Counted from the first letter of the stretch, positions 8,491-17,718 are shown. The stretch is 64,000 nt of DNA from Brevibacillus panacihumi W25 (GCF_000503775.1 NZ_KI629782.1:1748579-1812578), one strand, 5' to 3'. Notes: a model not told the origin generated them from the letters alone. Translations and numbers: made by a program.

Positions 8491-11172
8491 CTATCCGTAC
8501 AGCCACACGCGCATCAGCGAGATGAGCTGCTCCATGTTTACCGGTTTGCTAATGTAATCCGAAGCCCCCGCTTCGATACATTTTTCTCTATCATGCTTCA
8601 TGGCCTTCGCCGTTAAAGCAATGATCGGCAATTTATGGAATTCCGGATCACTGCGTATTTTTTCAATCGCCTCGTACCCATCCATCTCCGGCATCATGAT
8701 GTCCATCAGCACAATGTCGACATCCCGATGCTCCTCCAGCATCTGCACTCCCTCTCTGCCATTCTCGGCAAAAATGACCTGCATATGCCGTTCTTCCATG
8801 GCGGCTGTCAAGGCAAAGATGTTGCGCATATCATCATCGACGATCAGCACTTTCTTCCCTTTCAATCCCTCATCCCAGTCTGTTGTTTCAGATGGCTCTG
8901 CACCTGTGGCCAAGGATACCGCCGCTTCCTGCAATGCCAGCACTTCCGGATGAGCGATTCTTTCTTGCTCCAGTGGCAGGAAGAGGGTAAAGGTACTGCC
9001 TCTCCCTTCCTCACTCTCTACTTGAATGAAGCCTCCCAAGAGGTTCGCAAGCTCTCTGCTGATCGACAGACCCAAGCCCGTCCCGCCGTACTTGCGGCTC
9101 GTCGTCCCGTCAGCCTGCTGGAATGCATCGAAGACAATCTGTTGTTTTGCGGACGGTATGCCAATCCCCGTATCTCTCACAGCAAACGCAATTCTTGCGC
9201 CAAATTCGGATGGAACCAAGGAAATGTCCAGGCTGACGCTCCCTCTGGTGGTAAACTTGCATGCATTGGAGAGCAAGTTGGTAATAATTTGCTGGACGCG
9301 CTGTTGGTCAGTCTCAATGTTCTCAGGCAAACCAGGCCCCATGGAAATCGTAAAATGCAGTCCCTTTTGTGCGGCAAGCGGTTGAATGTTCTGTTCGGTA
9401 AAGGAGACGATCTCGCTTATGGAAACCTTGGAGATGAGAATATCCATCTTGCCTGATTCGATTTTTGAGAGGTCCAGAATGTCGTTGATCAGATGGAGCA
9501 GATTATGACCCGATTTATGAATCGTCGCGGCGAACTCCACCTGGCGCGGTGTGAGATTGCGCTCCTTGTTGTCAGCGAGGATTTGTGCCAGGATCAAAAG
9601 GCTGTTCAACGGAGTCCGCAGCTCATGGGACATGTTGGCAAGAAATTCGGATTTATAGCGGGAAGCCAGCTCGATTTCGACTGCAGTTCTCTCCAGCTCT
9701 TCCTTTGCCTTCTCCAGTTCTCTCGCTTTCTGTTCGGCATTTTTATACTGTTCCTCCAGCTTTTCATTGATGCTTCGCAACTCCTCCTGTTGGAGTTGAA
9801 GTTCTTCGGATTGGCTTTGCAGCTCCTCGGTCAAGGTCTGGGATTCCTTCAGCAGATTGCGTACCTGCATATGGATGTAAATGCTGTTCATGATAGTCCC
9901 GATGTCGCGGATGATCTCCTGCAGAAAATCCTTTTGCAGCGGTGTAAAGCGCTGCAACGAAGCGAGTTCCAGCACACCCAGCACATGCCCCTCATACGAA
10001 ATCGGCAAAATCATGATCGCAACCGGGCTCGTGCTGCCAAGACCGGACCCTATCCGTATGTAGTCCTCCGGCAGGTCCTCTCGTTCGATTATCTTGTTCT
10101 CCAAGGCGGCTTGACCCGCGAGCCCTTCCCCGAACTCGATGGACTTAACCTCCAAATCCAGGGTATCAAAGCCGTATGTCCCTGCCTTGACGAGCCTCTG
10201 AGCGTCTACGTGCCCGTCGCGAACAAAAAGAACCGCGTATGAAGCTTCGACGATCGGCGTAATCTTGTTTACGATGGATTGGGCCAGCTTCGTAACATCC
10301 TGAATTCCTTGGCTGTTGGAGGTGACCTCCAGGACCTGCGTCTTCAGCCAGCTGTAATCCATGATGGCCTGCTTGTACTCTTTTTCTTGCTGGGCGTGCA
10401 ATTCCAAAGTCTCTGCCATCATATTGTATGCACGCGCGATATCGCCAATTTCATCTCGTGTGTCAATTTGAATACGGGGATAGTTTTCCTCGGAACGATA
10501 CGTCGCCATGGTGATCACAGAGCTGATGCGCCTCAGGTTATTCGCAATGTTGCGGATCGTCCAGCCGGCTACCATGCCCCCGACGACGAGTCCGATCACG
10601 ATGAAAACTCTACTGATATTGTTCATGTACACATATTGCTCATTGGATCTTGTGTAGGCCTCTGCCAGCAGGTTTTCCTGCAGGTTTTTCAATTTGTCGA
10701 TGCTTTCCAGCAATTGATCGCGAATCGTACTCGCTTCCTGTACGATCATTTGCTTCGCTTCCGCTTTTTGTCCTGCCTCCGCACTTTCCATGACGCTTTG
10801 TGCCTTGCTCTCGTAGGAAGAGAAGAGATCGATCGTATCGTTCAAGTATTTTTGCGCTTCTTCCGAGGTGACCATATTTTGCAGGGAGTTCAAGGCGTGA
10901 TTCGCCTTGTTGGCAGATTCGGTAAGCTTCTCCCTGTCTTTGAGAATCCTTTCATAGGATTGTTCAAGAACGATATTGGTCAACAAGCCGCTCATGCGGT
11001 TCACCTGGTTTTCCACATCAGTCGCCACTTTTACCTTGTTGTAACGATCGTCCACAATTTCCGTGACGTTTGCGATCAAGCTGGAATGGATGCTCGTCAA
11101 AATCGCCAAGAGCGTAAACAACAGCACCATCATCGTGGAGAATCCGATCAGGAGAATGGTTCTATATCGCAT
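8491..11172 (-). CDS. Membrane hybrid sensor histidine kinase (HAMP-GAF-HisKA-HATPase-REC)
   Basis: This 893-residue protein has a transmembrane helix at about residues 5-25, an extracellular four-helix-type sensor region, a second helix near 190-210, HAMP, GAF, a long coiled coil, HisKA (phospho-His in HELRTP), HATPase and a C-terminal receiver with LMDIMMPEMDG. The ATG at 11172 follows GGGAG by six bases; longer in-frame starts are less well placed. It heads an operon with cheR and the receiver-PAS kinase. The design resembles unorthodox kinases linked to chemotaxis-like adaptation, but no CheB gene accompanies it. The signal sensed is unknown. Confidence 0.88.
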   Translation of the reverse strand: MRYRTILLIGFSTMMVLLFTLLAILTSIHSSLIANVTEIVDDRYNKVKVATDVENQVNRMSGLLTNIVLEQSYERILKDREKLTESANKANHALNSLQNMVTSEEAQKYLNDTIDLFSSYESKAQSVMESAEAGQKAEAKQMIVQEASTIRDQLLESIDKLKNLQENLLAEAYTRSNEQYVYMNNISRVFIVIGLVVGGMVAGWTIRNIANNLRRISSVITMATYRSEENYPRIQIDTRDEIGDIARAYNMMAETLELHAQQEKEYKQAIMDYSWLKTQVLEVTSNSQGIQDVTKLAQSIVNKITPIVEASYAVLFVRDGHVDAQRLVKAGTYGFDTLDLEVKSIEFGEGLAGQAALENKIIEREDLPEDYIRIGSGLGSTSPVAIMILPISYEGHVLGVLELASLQRFTPLQKDFLQEIIRDIGTIMNSIYIHMQVRNLLKESQTLTEELQSQSEELQLQQEELRSINEKLEEQYKNAEQKARELEKAKEELERTAVEIELASRYKSEFLANMSHELRTPLNSLLILAQILADNKERNLTPRQVEFAATIHKSGHNLLHLINDILDLSKIESGKMDILISKVSISEIVSFTEQNIQPLAAQKGLHFTISMGPGLPENIETDQQRVQQIITNLLSNACKFTTRGSVSLDISLVPSEFGARIAFAVRDTGIGIPSAKQQIVFDAFQQADGTTSRKYGGTGLGLSISRELANLLGGFIQVESEEGRGSTFTLFLPLEQERIAHPEVLALQEAAVSLATGAEPSETTDWDEGLKGKKVLIVDDDMRNIFALTAAMEERHMQVIFAENGREGVQMLEEHRDVDIVLMDIMMPEMDGYEAIEKIRSDPEFHKLPIIALTAKAMKHDREKCIEAGASDYISKPVNMEQLISLMRVWLYG

Positions 11173-11266
11173 ACTGGCTCCCTTCACATGATTTCCAATA
11201 CTGGTCATCCTTCCCTTTTTCGATAAGGCGCCCCGGCTATCCTTCCAAATCGTGCAAATCGTCCAC

Positions 11267-11298
11267 GAAAAAAAGCCTGGCATATGCCAAGCTTTTTC
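11267..11298 (-). terminator. Rho-independent terminator
   Basis: On the minus strand AGCTTGGCAT and ATGCCAGGCT pair and are followed by a run of seven T. It lies directly after the stop of the small membrane protein gene and separates it from the kinase operon. Confidence 0.8.
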
Positions 11299-11299
11299 T

Positions 11300-11485
11300 C
11301 TACTCCTTGCTTCCCTTTTGCTGTTTGAGCCGAAGTATGATGCCGTCAAGCAGCAGGCCGATGCCCGCTCCGTAAAAAGGTGCTGCGAACCGAATTCCCT
11401 CTGACAAAGGCAACTCTTTCAAGTACACGACAAAGACGCCGAGTATAAAGCCGAGCATCGTGAAACGAAGACGGGTCGGGCCCAT
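11300..11485 (-). CDS. Small two-helix membrane protein, unknown function
   Basis: A 61-residue protein with two hydrophobic stretches (about residues 8-22 and 32-50) and a basic C-terminus. The ATG at 11485 follows GGAGGGATGTCGGA, a good ribosome site. It lies 21 bases downstream of the yneF-like gene on the same strand and shares its terminator, so the two probably form a small operon. I do not recognise a family. Confidence 0.65.
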   Translation of the reverse strand: MGPTRLRFTMLGFILGVFVVYLKELPLSEGIRFAAPFYGAGIGLLLDGIILRLKQQKGSKE

Positions 11486-11506
11486 TCCGACATCCCTCCA
11501 GTCATC

Positions 11507-11737
11507 CTACTTGCCGAATTTGTTGGGCATTTTCATATTTTTCATCGTACGGCTCATTTGCTTTAATTGTTTTTGATTTAAATTCATTCCCATTGAACGA
11601 GCCATCGCTTGCAGTTGCTTGTCATCCATCTGCATGTTTGCCATTTGCTTTTTCAAGTAATAGGTGGCTCCGTAAAAACCTCCTGCGAGGCCAACGAGCA
11701 GTGTAACGATGGGGATTACCCAGTTGTACCATGCCAT
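11507..11737 (-). CDS. yneF: UPF0154 / YneF-like small membrane protein
   Basis: A 76-residue protein with one N-terminal transmembrane helix (about residues 6-25) followed by a Met- and Lys-rich tail containing a conserved-looking MARSMGMNLNQKQLKQM stretch. Length and layout match the YneF/UPF0154 family of Bacillales. The family has no defined biochemical role that I can state. It is divergently placed relative to the amidase gene at 11889. Confidence 0.7.
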   Translation of the reverse strand: MAWYNWVIPIVTLLVGLAGGFYGATYYLKKQMANMQMDDKQLQAMARSMGMNLNQKQLKQMSRTMKNMKMPNKFGK

Positions 11738-11888
11738 CTATGCATTACCATCCTCTTAAATAAAATAATGAACCCTTTTATTGTACCATAGTTCGATTCC
11801 CTGTACATGACGGGAACGAAAATGGTGTTCCTGCCTCACGCATGTTCTTCTTTTTTTTCATATGCTATGAATAGAGGTGATGAAATCC

Positions 11889-12674
11889 ATGTCTCCTATC
11901 CTGATCATTGACGCCGGGCATGGCGGGATTGACCCTGGCGGAGGAAACAATGCGCAATTTACAGAAAAGGATATGAACCTGAAGATCTCCCTTTACCAAT
12001 ATCGGCGATTCCAGGAATTGAATATACCCGTTGCGATTACACGAACCACAGATATTACCTTGACGGCAGAAGCTCGAACGGCAAAAGTGCGCGAAAGTGG
12101 GGCACGCTACTGCATTTCCAATCACATCAATTCCGGGGGAGGTCGCGGTTCTGAAGCGATCTACTCGATCTACAGCACGCCTACCTTTTCGCGCATTATC
12201 GCAGAAGAGCTGAAAGCAGCGGGCATGCCCAATCGCCGCATCTTTACTCGCACCTTGCCCAACAATCCCAAGCTCGACTACTACTACATGCATCGCGAGA
12301 CGGGAAGTGTAGAGACTGTCATCGTGGAATACGGCTTCGCGGATAACGCGCAGGATGCCAATAAACTCGCCTCCGACTGGGAGAGACTTGCGGAAGCAGT
12401 CGTTCGCGCCTTCTGCATCTACGCCAAGCAAAATTATCGACCGCCTTCTCCCCCGCCGCCAGAACCGAAGCCGACACCCGGTCCAACGAAACCTGAAAAC
12501 GGAGGTGGCCAACCAGTGCCTGAATGGAAGCATGAAGCGATCAACTGGCTGTATGAGCAAGGTTTCTTGACTGATGAAATCTGGCGCCAGCAAATGGACC
12601 AGCCATTGCCTCTCTGGGCTGAAGCCCTGATCATCAAACGCTTGTACGAGAAACTGAGCCAGCAAGAAAAGTAG
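11889..12674 (+). CDS. N-acetylmuramoyl-L-alanine amidase, Amidase_3 family
   Basis: This 261-residue enzyme cleaves the bond between N-acetylmuramic acid and L-Ala in peptidoglycan. The zinc and catalytic residues of Amidase_3 are visible: DAGHGG (His), the Glu in TEKDMN, SNHIN (His) and VEYGF (Glu). A proline-rich linker (about residues 188-210) leads to a short helical C-terminal module. There is no signal peptide, as in phage-type lysins or mother-cell hydrolases such as CwlC, so it may act at mother-cell lysis. ATG 11889 was preferred over GTG 11877 because AGAGGTGA lies at the right distance from it. Confidence 0.85.
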   Translation: MSPILIIDAGHGGIDPGGGNNAQFTEKDMNLKISLYQYRRFQELNIPVAITRTTDITLTAEARTAKVRESGARYCISNHINSGGGRGSEAIYSIYSTPTFSRIIAEELKAAGMPNRRIFTRTLPNNPKLDYYYMHRETGSVETVIVEYGFADNAQDANKLASDWERLAEAVVRAFCIYAKQNYRPPSPPPPEPKPTPGPTKPENGGGQPVPEWKHEAINWLYEQGFLTDEIWRQQMDQPLPLWAEALIIKRLYEKLSQQEK

Positions 12675-12677
12675 GCA

Positions 12678-13508
12678 TCAGTCCTGATGCTCCCTCCGAT
12701 AGCGAGTGAGGGGCGTCTCCTCTAATCCAGAGTAGTTTTTCTTGGCCGGCACACTTAAAAGTTCGTCCTCGGGAAAGCGATATGCGGTCAACATGCCGCC
12801 AAATACGCAACCCTGGTCGATGTTGAGTGTGCCGTTCAACCGTTCCGGCTTCGGACGCGGATCGTGGCCCCAGACGATCAAAGGCTGGTTCGTTTTTCGT
12901 TCCTGCGCCCAGTCCTTGCGTATCGGCCGTCCATCCGGCCCGATCCCGGCGACGTCGCCATAACGGCAAAATGTATGTACGGCAGGCGATTCCATGCCGA
13001 TATAATCGTCCCGAATTCCGGCGTGGACAGCGACGGCGACCAGCTTGTCCTTTTGCCGAATCATCATGTGCGAGGGGGATGAAAACAGCATCCGACGGCT
13101 CTGCTCCTTGAGCAAAGACGTTTTTTTCGGCCCGAACTCCTGCTGGAACATCCGAAACTCCTCATCGACCTTTTCGTCTCCGTGCGCCAACGTGACGGGT
13201 CTGCCATCGAGCCAGCGCGCGATTTTCCACCCGTGATTGCTATCTACCATCTCGGCCAAGCCTGCGTTGATATGACGGATAAAAAATTGCAGCATCGCGA
13301 TCGATGCCGGCCCTCGACTTGTAATATCGCCAAGCGACAAGAGCTTGCGCCCCTCGGGATGGCGGTAAGTCCCGTCTCGTCCGCGCTCATATCCCAGGAG
13401 GCCCAGAAGCTCGAGAAACTCCTCGTGACAACCATGCACATCGCCTACGAAATCCACACCATGATCTGCATTGAGGATCTTGGAACGCGTCTGTGGTTTA
13501 TGTCTCAC
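12678..13508 (-). CDS. prpE: PrpE-like metallophosphatase (diadenosine tetraphosphatase family)
   Basis: A 276-residue calcineurin-type phosphoesterase with GDVHGC, GDITSRGP, HAGIRDDYIG, WGHDP and IDQGCVFGG motifs in the order of B. subtilis PrpE, which hydrolyses Ap4A symmetrically. The usual GNH motif reads DSNHG here, keeping the Asn-His pair. The GTG at 13508 was chosen because AAGGGAGGAG lies just upstream; the longer frame has no comparable site. The 3' end lies three bases from the convergent amidase gene. Confidence 0.82.
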   Translation of the reverse strand: MRHKPQTRSKILNADHGVDFVGDVHGCHEEFLELLGLLGYERGRDGTYRHPEGRKLLSLGDITSRGPASIAMLQFFIRHINAGLAEMVDSNHGWKIARWLDGRPVTLAHGDEKVDEEFRMFQQEFGPKKTSLLKEQSRRMLFSSPSHMMIRQKDKLVAVAVHAGIRDDYIGMESPAVHTFCRYGDVAGIGPDGRPIRKDWAQERKTNQPLIVWGHDPRPKPERLNGTLNIDQGCVFGGMLTAYRFPEDELLSVPAKKNYSGLEETPLTRYRREHQD

Positions 13509-13559
13509 GATCCGCTCCTCCCTTCCAATACGATTACTTACTATCTTTACCACATCTGC

Positions 13560-13592
13560 AAAAAAAACTCACCCCTCTATTCTCGGGTGAGT
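13560..13592 (-). terminator. Terminator of the lia operon
   Basis: On the minus strand ACTCACCC and GGGTGAGT pair around an AT-rich loop and are followed by eight T. It lies 12 bases past the liaR stop codon. Confidence 0.85.
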
Positions 13593-13604
13593 CCGGCAGT
13601 GCTG

Positions 13605-14234
13605 TCAACCAAGGTTGTGAGTATGGACATAGATCGCGGCCTGTGTCCGGTCCTCTACATCCAGCTTCGCCAAAATATTGCTCACATGCGTTTTGACCGT
13701 TTTGATTCCAATAATCAATTCGTCGGCTATCTCTTGATTGGATTTTCCTTTTCCAATCAGCTTGAGCACTTCCAACTCGCGTGGCGTAAGCTGCTCATGC
13801 GGCTTGGCTTCCTGTCCGTGGCGAAAACGAGCCATAATCTTGCCTGCGACCCTGGATTCCAGGACAGGCTCTCCAGCGGCGGCAGAGCGAATCGCTTTGG
13901 CGATTTCCGAAGCGCGCGATGTCTTGAGCAAATAGCTGAATGCACCCGCCTCGATCACAGGATACACCTTTTCATCGTCTATAAAGCTGGTCAGCACGAT
14001 CACCTTGCTCGCAGGGCATTTTTCACGAATCCGCCGCGTCGCCTCAACCCCGCCTATGCCTTCCATGACCAGATCCATCAGGACGACATCCGGCTTCAGC
14101 TCGACAGTCAGCCGCACTCCTTCTTCCCCGCTTCCCGCCTCTGCCACCACCTCAATATCATCCTCTGTCGACAGATAGGCAGCCAAGCCCATTCTCACCA
14201 TCTCATGGTCATCTACCAGTAACACCCGAATCAC
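13605..14234 (-). CDS. liaR: Response regulator LiaR (NarL/FixJ family)
   Basis: This 209-residue regulator has a receiver domain with acidic DD near residues 8-9, phospho-acceptor Asp in VLMDLVMEG and Lys in LLKTS, then a LuxR-type HTH (LTPRELEVLKLIGKGKSNQE). In Bacillales LiaR is phosphorylated by LiaS on cell-envelope damage, for example by bacitracin, and switches on liaIH. The ATG overlaps the end of liaS by 4 bp. It is the last gene of the operon. Confidence 0.9.
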   Translation of the reverse strand: MIRVLLVDDHEMVRMGLAAYLSTEDDIEVVAEAGSGEEGVRLTVELKPDVVLMDLVMEGIGGVEATRRIREKCPASKVIVLTSFIDDEKVYPVIEAGAFSYLLKTSRASEIAKAIRSAAAGEPVLESRVAGKIMARFRHGQEAKPHEQLTPRELEVLKLIGKGKSNQEIADELIIGIKTVKTHVSNILAKLDVEDRTQAAIYVHTHNLG

Positions 14235-15394
14235 GAATTACCCTCAACTCCTTCACGTTCCGTTTGTGAAACCAAGGGAATCCGCACTTCGATTTGGGTT
14301 CCCTTTCCTATCGCCGAATAGATCTCCATCGAACCGCCTACCTCTGCCACCCGCTCCCGCATGCTTTGCAAACCGTACGAGGTCAGCTTTTCACCATCGG
14401 GATCAAAGCCTACCCCGTCATCGACAATGCGCATCCGGACTTGTCCCTGCAGGGTAAACAGCTTGATGACGATTTGGTTTGCTTTGGCATGCCGCAGGGT
14501 ATTGGACAGCGACTCCTGAAGAATTCGGAAGAGGTGGTCCTCTATGCCGCTGGGCAGACCATCGACATCCTCGATTTCCCAATGGATGCCCATGCTGTTC
14601 TTTCGGGTCAGTTCCTCCAAAAGATCCAGCATCGCCTCTTTAAGGCTTTTGTTTTGCAGTGTCGCCGGCCGCAGATGAAGCAATAAAGCCCTCATCTCGG
14701 CCTGTGCAGCAGCAGCCATTTCCTCCACAAGCTCAATTTGCTGGGCGGCCCGCTGCGGATTTTTTTCCACGATCCGCTTGAGGGCAGCGGTCGTCATCGC
14801 AATCGCAAACAACTGCTGACTGACCGCATCGTGCAGTTCTCTGGCCAAACGCTGCCGCTCTTCTGTAACAGCTGTGTGCTTCAACTGCTCGGCCAAAGCA
14901 GCGTTGTGGTTGGACAAACGTTGCAAGGAAGCAACCTGCTCCTCCCACTGGGACGCCAGCCGGTTCAATTGCCACCCTAACTCGCCGACTTCATCCGTCC
15001 CAAGCTCCGGTACGCGGTAGGACAAGATGCCCCGTCCCAGATTCATTGCCGCTTCCCAAAGCACGTTCATCCGCTTTTTCAACAGATTGCCGTAGATATA
15101 GGAACCGAACAGACCGATCACAGCACCCGCAGGCAGGGAGACCGCAAAAGCAACGAGCATCACCAGCCAATCCGGTTCCTGTGGCAATTGGAACGGCATG
15201 TAATTCTCCATAACTTCCGTCACCGTCGGATCATGGACCCAGGCAACGTACCATTGTTGGATCTGCGGGTCATTCATCCCCACAAAGTACAAGCAGAAAA
15301 AACACGCAAATGAAACTATGATAACACTCACTGTCATCATGAGACCGTGTCGGACACTTTGCCATTGCAAACTCGCTAATCGCTGTCGCCGCAT
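14231..15394 (-). CDS. liaS: Sensor histidine kinase LiaS
   Basis: This 387-residue kinase has two transmembrane helices (about residues 16-40 and 88-112) with a short external loop, HAMP, a HisKA_3 domain with phospho-His in ARELHDAVSQQLF, and a HATPase_c domain with DDGVGFD. This is the intramembrane-sensing layout of LiaS/VraS. The ATG at 15394 follows GGGGGT at a suitable distance and lies 13 bases after liaF; the longer in-frame ORF runs back into liaF and is not favoured. It acts with LiaF, its inhibitor, and LiaR. Confidence 0.88.
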   Translation of the reverse strand: MRRQRLASLQWQSVRHGLMMTVSVIIVSFACFFCLYFVGMNDPQIQQWYVAWVHDPTVTEVMENYMPFQLPQEPDWLVMLVAFAVSLPAGAVIGLFGSYIYGNLLKKRMNVLWEAAMNLGRGILSYRVPELGTDEVGELGWQLNRLASQWEEQVASLQRLSNHNAALAEQLKHTAVTEERQRLARELHDAVSQQLFAIAMTTAALKRIVEKNPQRAAQQIELVEEMAAAAQAEMRALLLHLRPATLQNKSLKEAMLDLLEELTRKNSMGIHWEIEDVDGLPSGIEDHLFRILQESLSNTLRHAKANQIVIKLFTLQGQVRMRIVDDGVGFDPDGEKLTSYGLQSMRERVAEVGGSMEIYSAIGKGTQIEVRIPLVSQTEREGVEGNS

Positions 15395-15407
15395 TCGCCA
15401 GTACCCC

Positions 15408-16268
15408 CTAGATGTACTTGACTTTAATATCGCCGACGAGCAGCGAGATTCGTAGATGTACCTTGTTGGCAGCCGTGTCATAGTGATCGGAACGCAACAC
15501 GATGCAGCGGCTGATGCCACCTTGTCGATGGCCAAAAACCTCCAGATCGCCGACACTCACCTCAGCAGATACGGACACCGCCAAATCGATCGGGACATAA
15601 ATCGTAACGTCTCCGATCCAGCCGTCGACAGACAAGATGGCTTCCTCATGCATCAGCACCGCCCTGGACAAATCAATCACCACATCACCAATTCCATGCC
15701 AGACATGCAAGTGGTTCAGCTCAAAGCGACCCGAGGTCAAATGAAAATCACCGATCAAGGAGCTGCGTGATTCCATCGGCAGCAAGATCCCGCCGGTTTG
15801 CGCCTGCGCGTATTCCGGAGCAGGACCCGTATAACGTCTTCCCCTCCAGCGGTAGCGCTTTTCTTCCATAGGCGCACTTTCCTGCCGTGGAGAAGCCGTC
15901 TCCTCTGACGCAAAAAAATCATCGTCCAGCGGAGGGGACTCTTTTTTCTTGATGGTTCGTACACTCTTGCCGCGAATCAACCGGTAACCAAAGTAGATAA
16001 ACAGCAGGGGCACACCGATTTTGAACAGGTCTTCGATCCCGATACCGAGCCACATCTCCAATGCGATTACAATGCCCAGTGAAGCCAGGATACCGCCGCT
16101 AATTTTTTTATTATCGCTCCAGAGGCGGACGCCGAAGTAGATGAGCGCCAGCGGCCACAGATCAAACAGGCCGAATTGGATGATACCAAAGCTGTCTAAC
16201 AACAGCCCGATGCCCGTCAACAAAATCAGGACACCAGCCATCATTTTGTGCAAGCGGGACAATTTCAC
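15408..16268 (-). CDS. liaF: LiaF-like membrane regulator of envelope stress
   Basis: This 286-residue protein has four N-terminal hydrophobic segments (about residues 8-100), a charged linker with an Arg-rich stretch, and a C-terminal beta-rich domain of the cell-wall-active antibiotic response family (DUF2154). LiaF holds LiaS in the off state without envelope stress. It begins with GTG after GAGAGGAGAC, 14 bases downstream of the methyltransferase gene. Position directly before liaSR supports the assignment. Confidence 0.87.
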   Translation of the reverse strand: MKLSRLHKMMAGVLILLTGIGLLLDSFGIIQFGLFDLWPLALIYFGVRLWSDNKKISGGILASLGIVIALEMWLGIGIEDLFKIGVPLLFIYFGYRLIRGKSVRTIKKKESPPLDDDFFASEETASPRQESAPMEEKRYRWRGRRYTGPAPEYAQAQTGGILLPMESRSSLIGDFHLTSGRFELNHLHVWHGIGDVVIDLSRAVLMHEEAILSVDGWIGDVTIYVPIDLAVSVSAEVSVGDLEVFGHRQGGISRCIVLRSDHYDTAANKVHLRISLLVGDIKVKYI

Positions 16269-16282
16269 GGAAGTCTCCTCTC

Positions 16283-16861
16283 TTACGCCCCATGCAGGTT
16301 GTCTTCACGTTTTTGATTGCGACAGGTATAGATAAATGCAGGGGGAATATTGAACAGGGTGAAATCAGTCTCGACCCAGGAAAACCGCGCTTGGAGTTCA
16401 GCTTTAAGCTGCAAGGAATATTGAAACGTGACAAATATGCCATCCGGCGCCAAAACGGATTGAACCTGATCCAAAATAGCTGCTCGCTGCTGTGCCGGGA
16501 AGTTGGCGAAGGGCAACCCCGATACGATGACATCCACCTTGTCCAGACGCAATTCATCCAGGTAGGTGCGAAGCTGTGTCGCTTCCTCCCGAATCGTCAA
16601 GTCAGGAAAGCGGGAATGAAGCATGGAACGAAACTGCGGGTCTCGTTCCACCAATAAATAGTAGGCATCCGGTTTTTTATATTTAGAGATGGCCTGGGTA
16701 AATACTCCCGTACCGGGTCCAAGCTCAAAAATCACATCTGTCTTCGCCCAATTGATCGAACTGAGCATGTTTTGACAAAGAAAACGGGAACTGGGAATGA
16801 CGCTCCCAACCTGTCCGGGCTCTGCTATAAAACGTCGTAAAAAGGCCAAAAAGTCTGCCAA
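16283..16861 (-). CDS. SAM methyltransferase of the phospholipid N-methyltransferase / KsgA-like fold
   Basis: A 192-residue class I methyltransferase. SAM motif I reads FELGPGTGVFT, and the substrate-side motif SGLPFANF resembles the NLPF/NLPY of rRNA dimethylases and the GLPL of PmtA-type phospholipid methyltransferases. The N-terminal VGSVIPSSR is typical of the latter. It starts at TTG after a strong AGGAGGT. It sits between liaH and liaF, where B. subtilis carries liaG. This location suggests a membrane-lipid role in envelope stress, which is inference only. Confidence 0.72.
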   Translation of the reverse strand: MADFLAFLRRFIAEPGQVGSVIPSSRFLCQNMLSSINWAKTDVIFELGPGTGVFTQAISKYKKPDAYYLLVERDPQFRSMLHSRFPDLTIREEATQLRTYLDELRLDKVDVIVSGLPFANFPAQQRAAILDQVQSVLAPDGIFVTFQYSLQLKAELQARFSWVETDFTLFNIPPAFIYTCRNQKREDNLHGA

Positions 16862-16880
16862 GTAACTGTACCTCCTAGGG

Positions 16881-16907
16881 GAAAAGCAGCCTGTAGGACA
16901 GGCTGCC
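16881..16907 (-). terminator. Stem-loop between liaH and the methyltransferase gene
   Basis: On the minus strand GCAGCCTGT and ACAGGCTGC form a perfect 9-bp stem with a three-base loop, followed by TTTTCCCC. Its position suggests partial termination, so that liaIH can be expressed much more strongly than the downstream regulatory genes, as is known for the lia locus. Confidence 0.75.
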
Positions 16908-16941
16908 TTACTACCACGATCTATTCAAGTATCAAGCTCGA

Positions 16942-17661
16942 TCAGGCTTTTTCAGCCTTCGCTGTCTCGCCTGGCTTTTCTACCTTGTCTGCCTTTTGCT
17001 CGATTGCTGCCTTCAATGCAGCCAATTCCGCATCGAGTTCATCTTTTTCCAAGGCGAGGAGCGCATCTTCCAGCCCTACGCTTGGTTGACGCCATTTTCC
17101 ACTCAATTGGGCTTCCGCTTCCATGCGGATTACCTTTTCTTCCATGCGCGCAAATCCGCGCCCGGCTGTCTGAGTCCCAATACCAGTCACCGCTTGATTA
17201 ACCTGCTTTTGCGTACGGGCAACCTGAGCACGCGCCATCAGCGTAAAGCGTTTTGCACGCATTTTATAGAATTCTTCCTTCAGTTCTGTCAGCTTTTCCC
17301 GCATTTGGGCAGCGGCTTCCGAAGCAGTACGGTACAGCTCTTCGTATTCCTGCGCACGAGCTTCAAACTGCTTCTTGTCCATCAGCGCGCGGCGGGCCAG
17401 CTCATCCTCTTGCTCCACGAGTGCCAGCTTGACCTGGCGATCCCTCTTCTCTACCAGAGCAGTAGCTTCTTCCCATTGCTGTCTGAATTTCTTTTCCAGC
17501 GCTACTTGACGGGCTACGGCTACCTCGACCTGGCCGATCTCCACTTCCATATCTCTCATGTATTGATTCAGCATCACAACCGGATCTTCCATCGAATCCA
17601 GGGCATCATTCACCGAAGCTACTGTCAGATCACGCAATCGTTTAAAAATACTCATTTTCAT
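16942..17661 (-). CDS. liaH: PspA/IM30 family envelope-stress protein LiaH
   Basis: This 239-residue protein is almost wholly helical coiled coil, beginning MKMSIFKRLRDLTVASVND and carrying DPVVMLNQYMRDME, both typical of PspA/LiaH proteins. These proteins form large oligomers that support the membrane when the envelope is damaged. The Met at codon 3 is an alternative start. It follows liaI by about 57 bases and is followed by a stem-loop. Confidence 0.9.
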   Translation of the reverse strand: MKMSIFKRLRDLTVASVNDALDSMEDPVVMLNQYMRDMEVEIGQVEVAVARQVALEKKFRQQWEEATALVEKRDRQVKLALVEQEDELARRALMDKKQFEARAQEYEELYRTASEAAAQMREKLTELKEEFYKMRAKRFTLMARAQVARTQKQVNQAVTGIGTQTAGRGFARMEEKVIRMEAEAQLSGKWRQPSVGLEDALLALEKDELDAELAALKAAIEQKADKVEKPGETAKAEKA

Positions 17662-17718
17662 ATCCTCCTCATCATATCACATCAGATTGTCCATCCAAAA
17701 TAGTTCGTTCAATCCTGC

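Noticed and set aside
11889..12674. Prophage lysis module
   Set aside because: The amidase lacks a signal peptide and could be a phage lysin, but no holin, structural or integrase gene is near.
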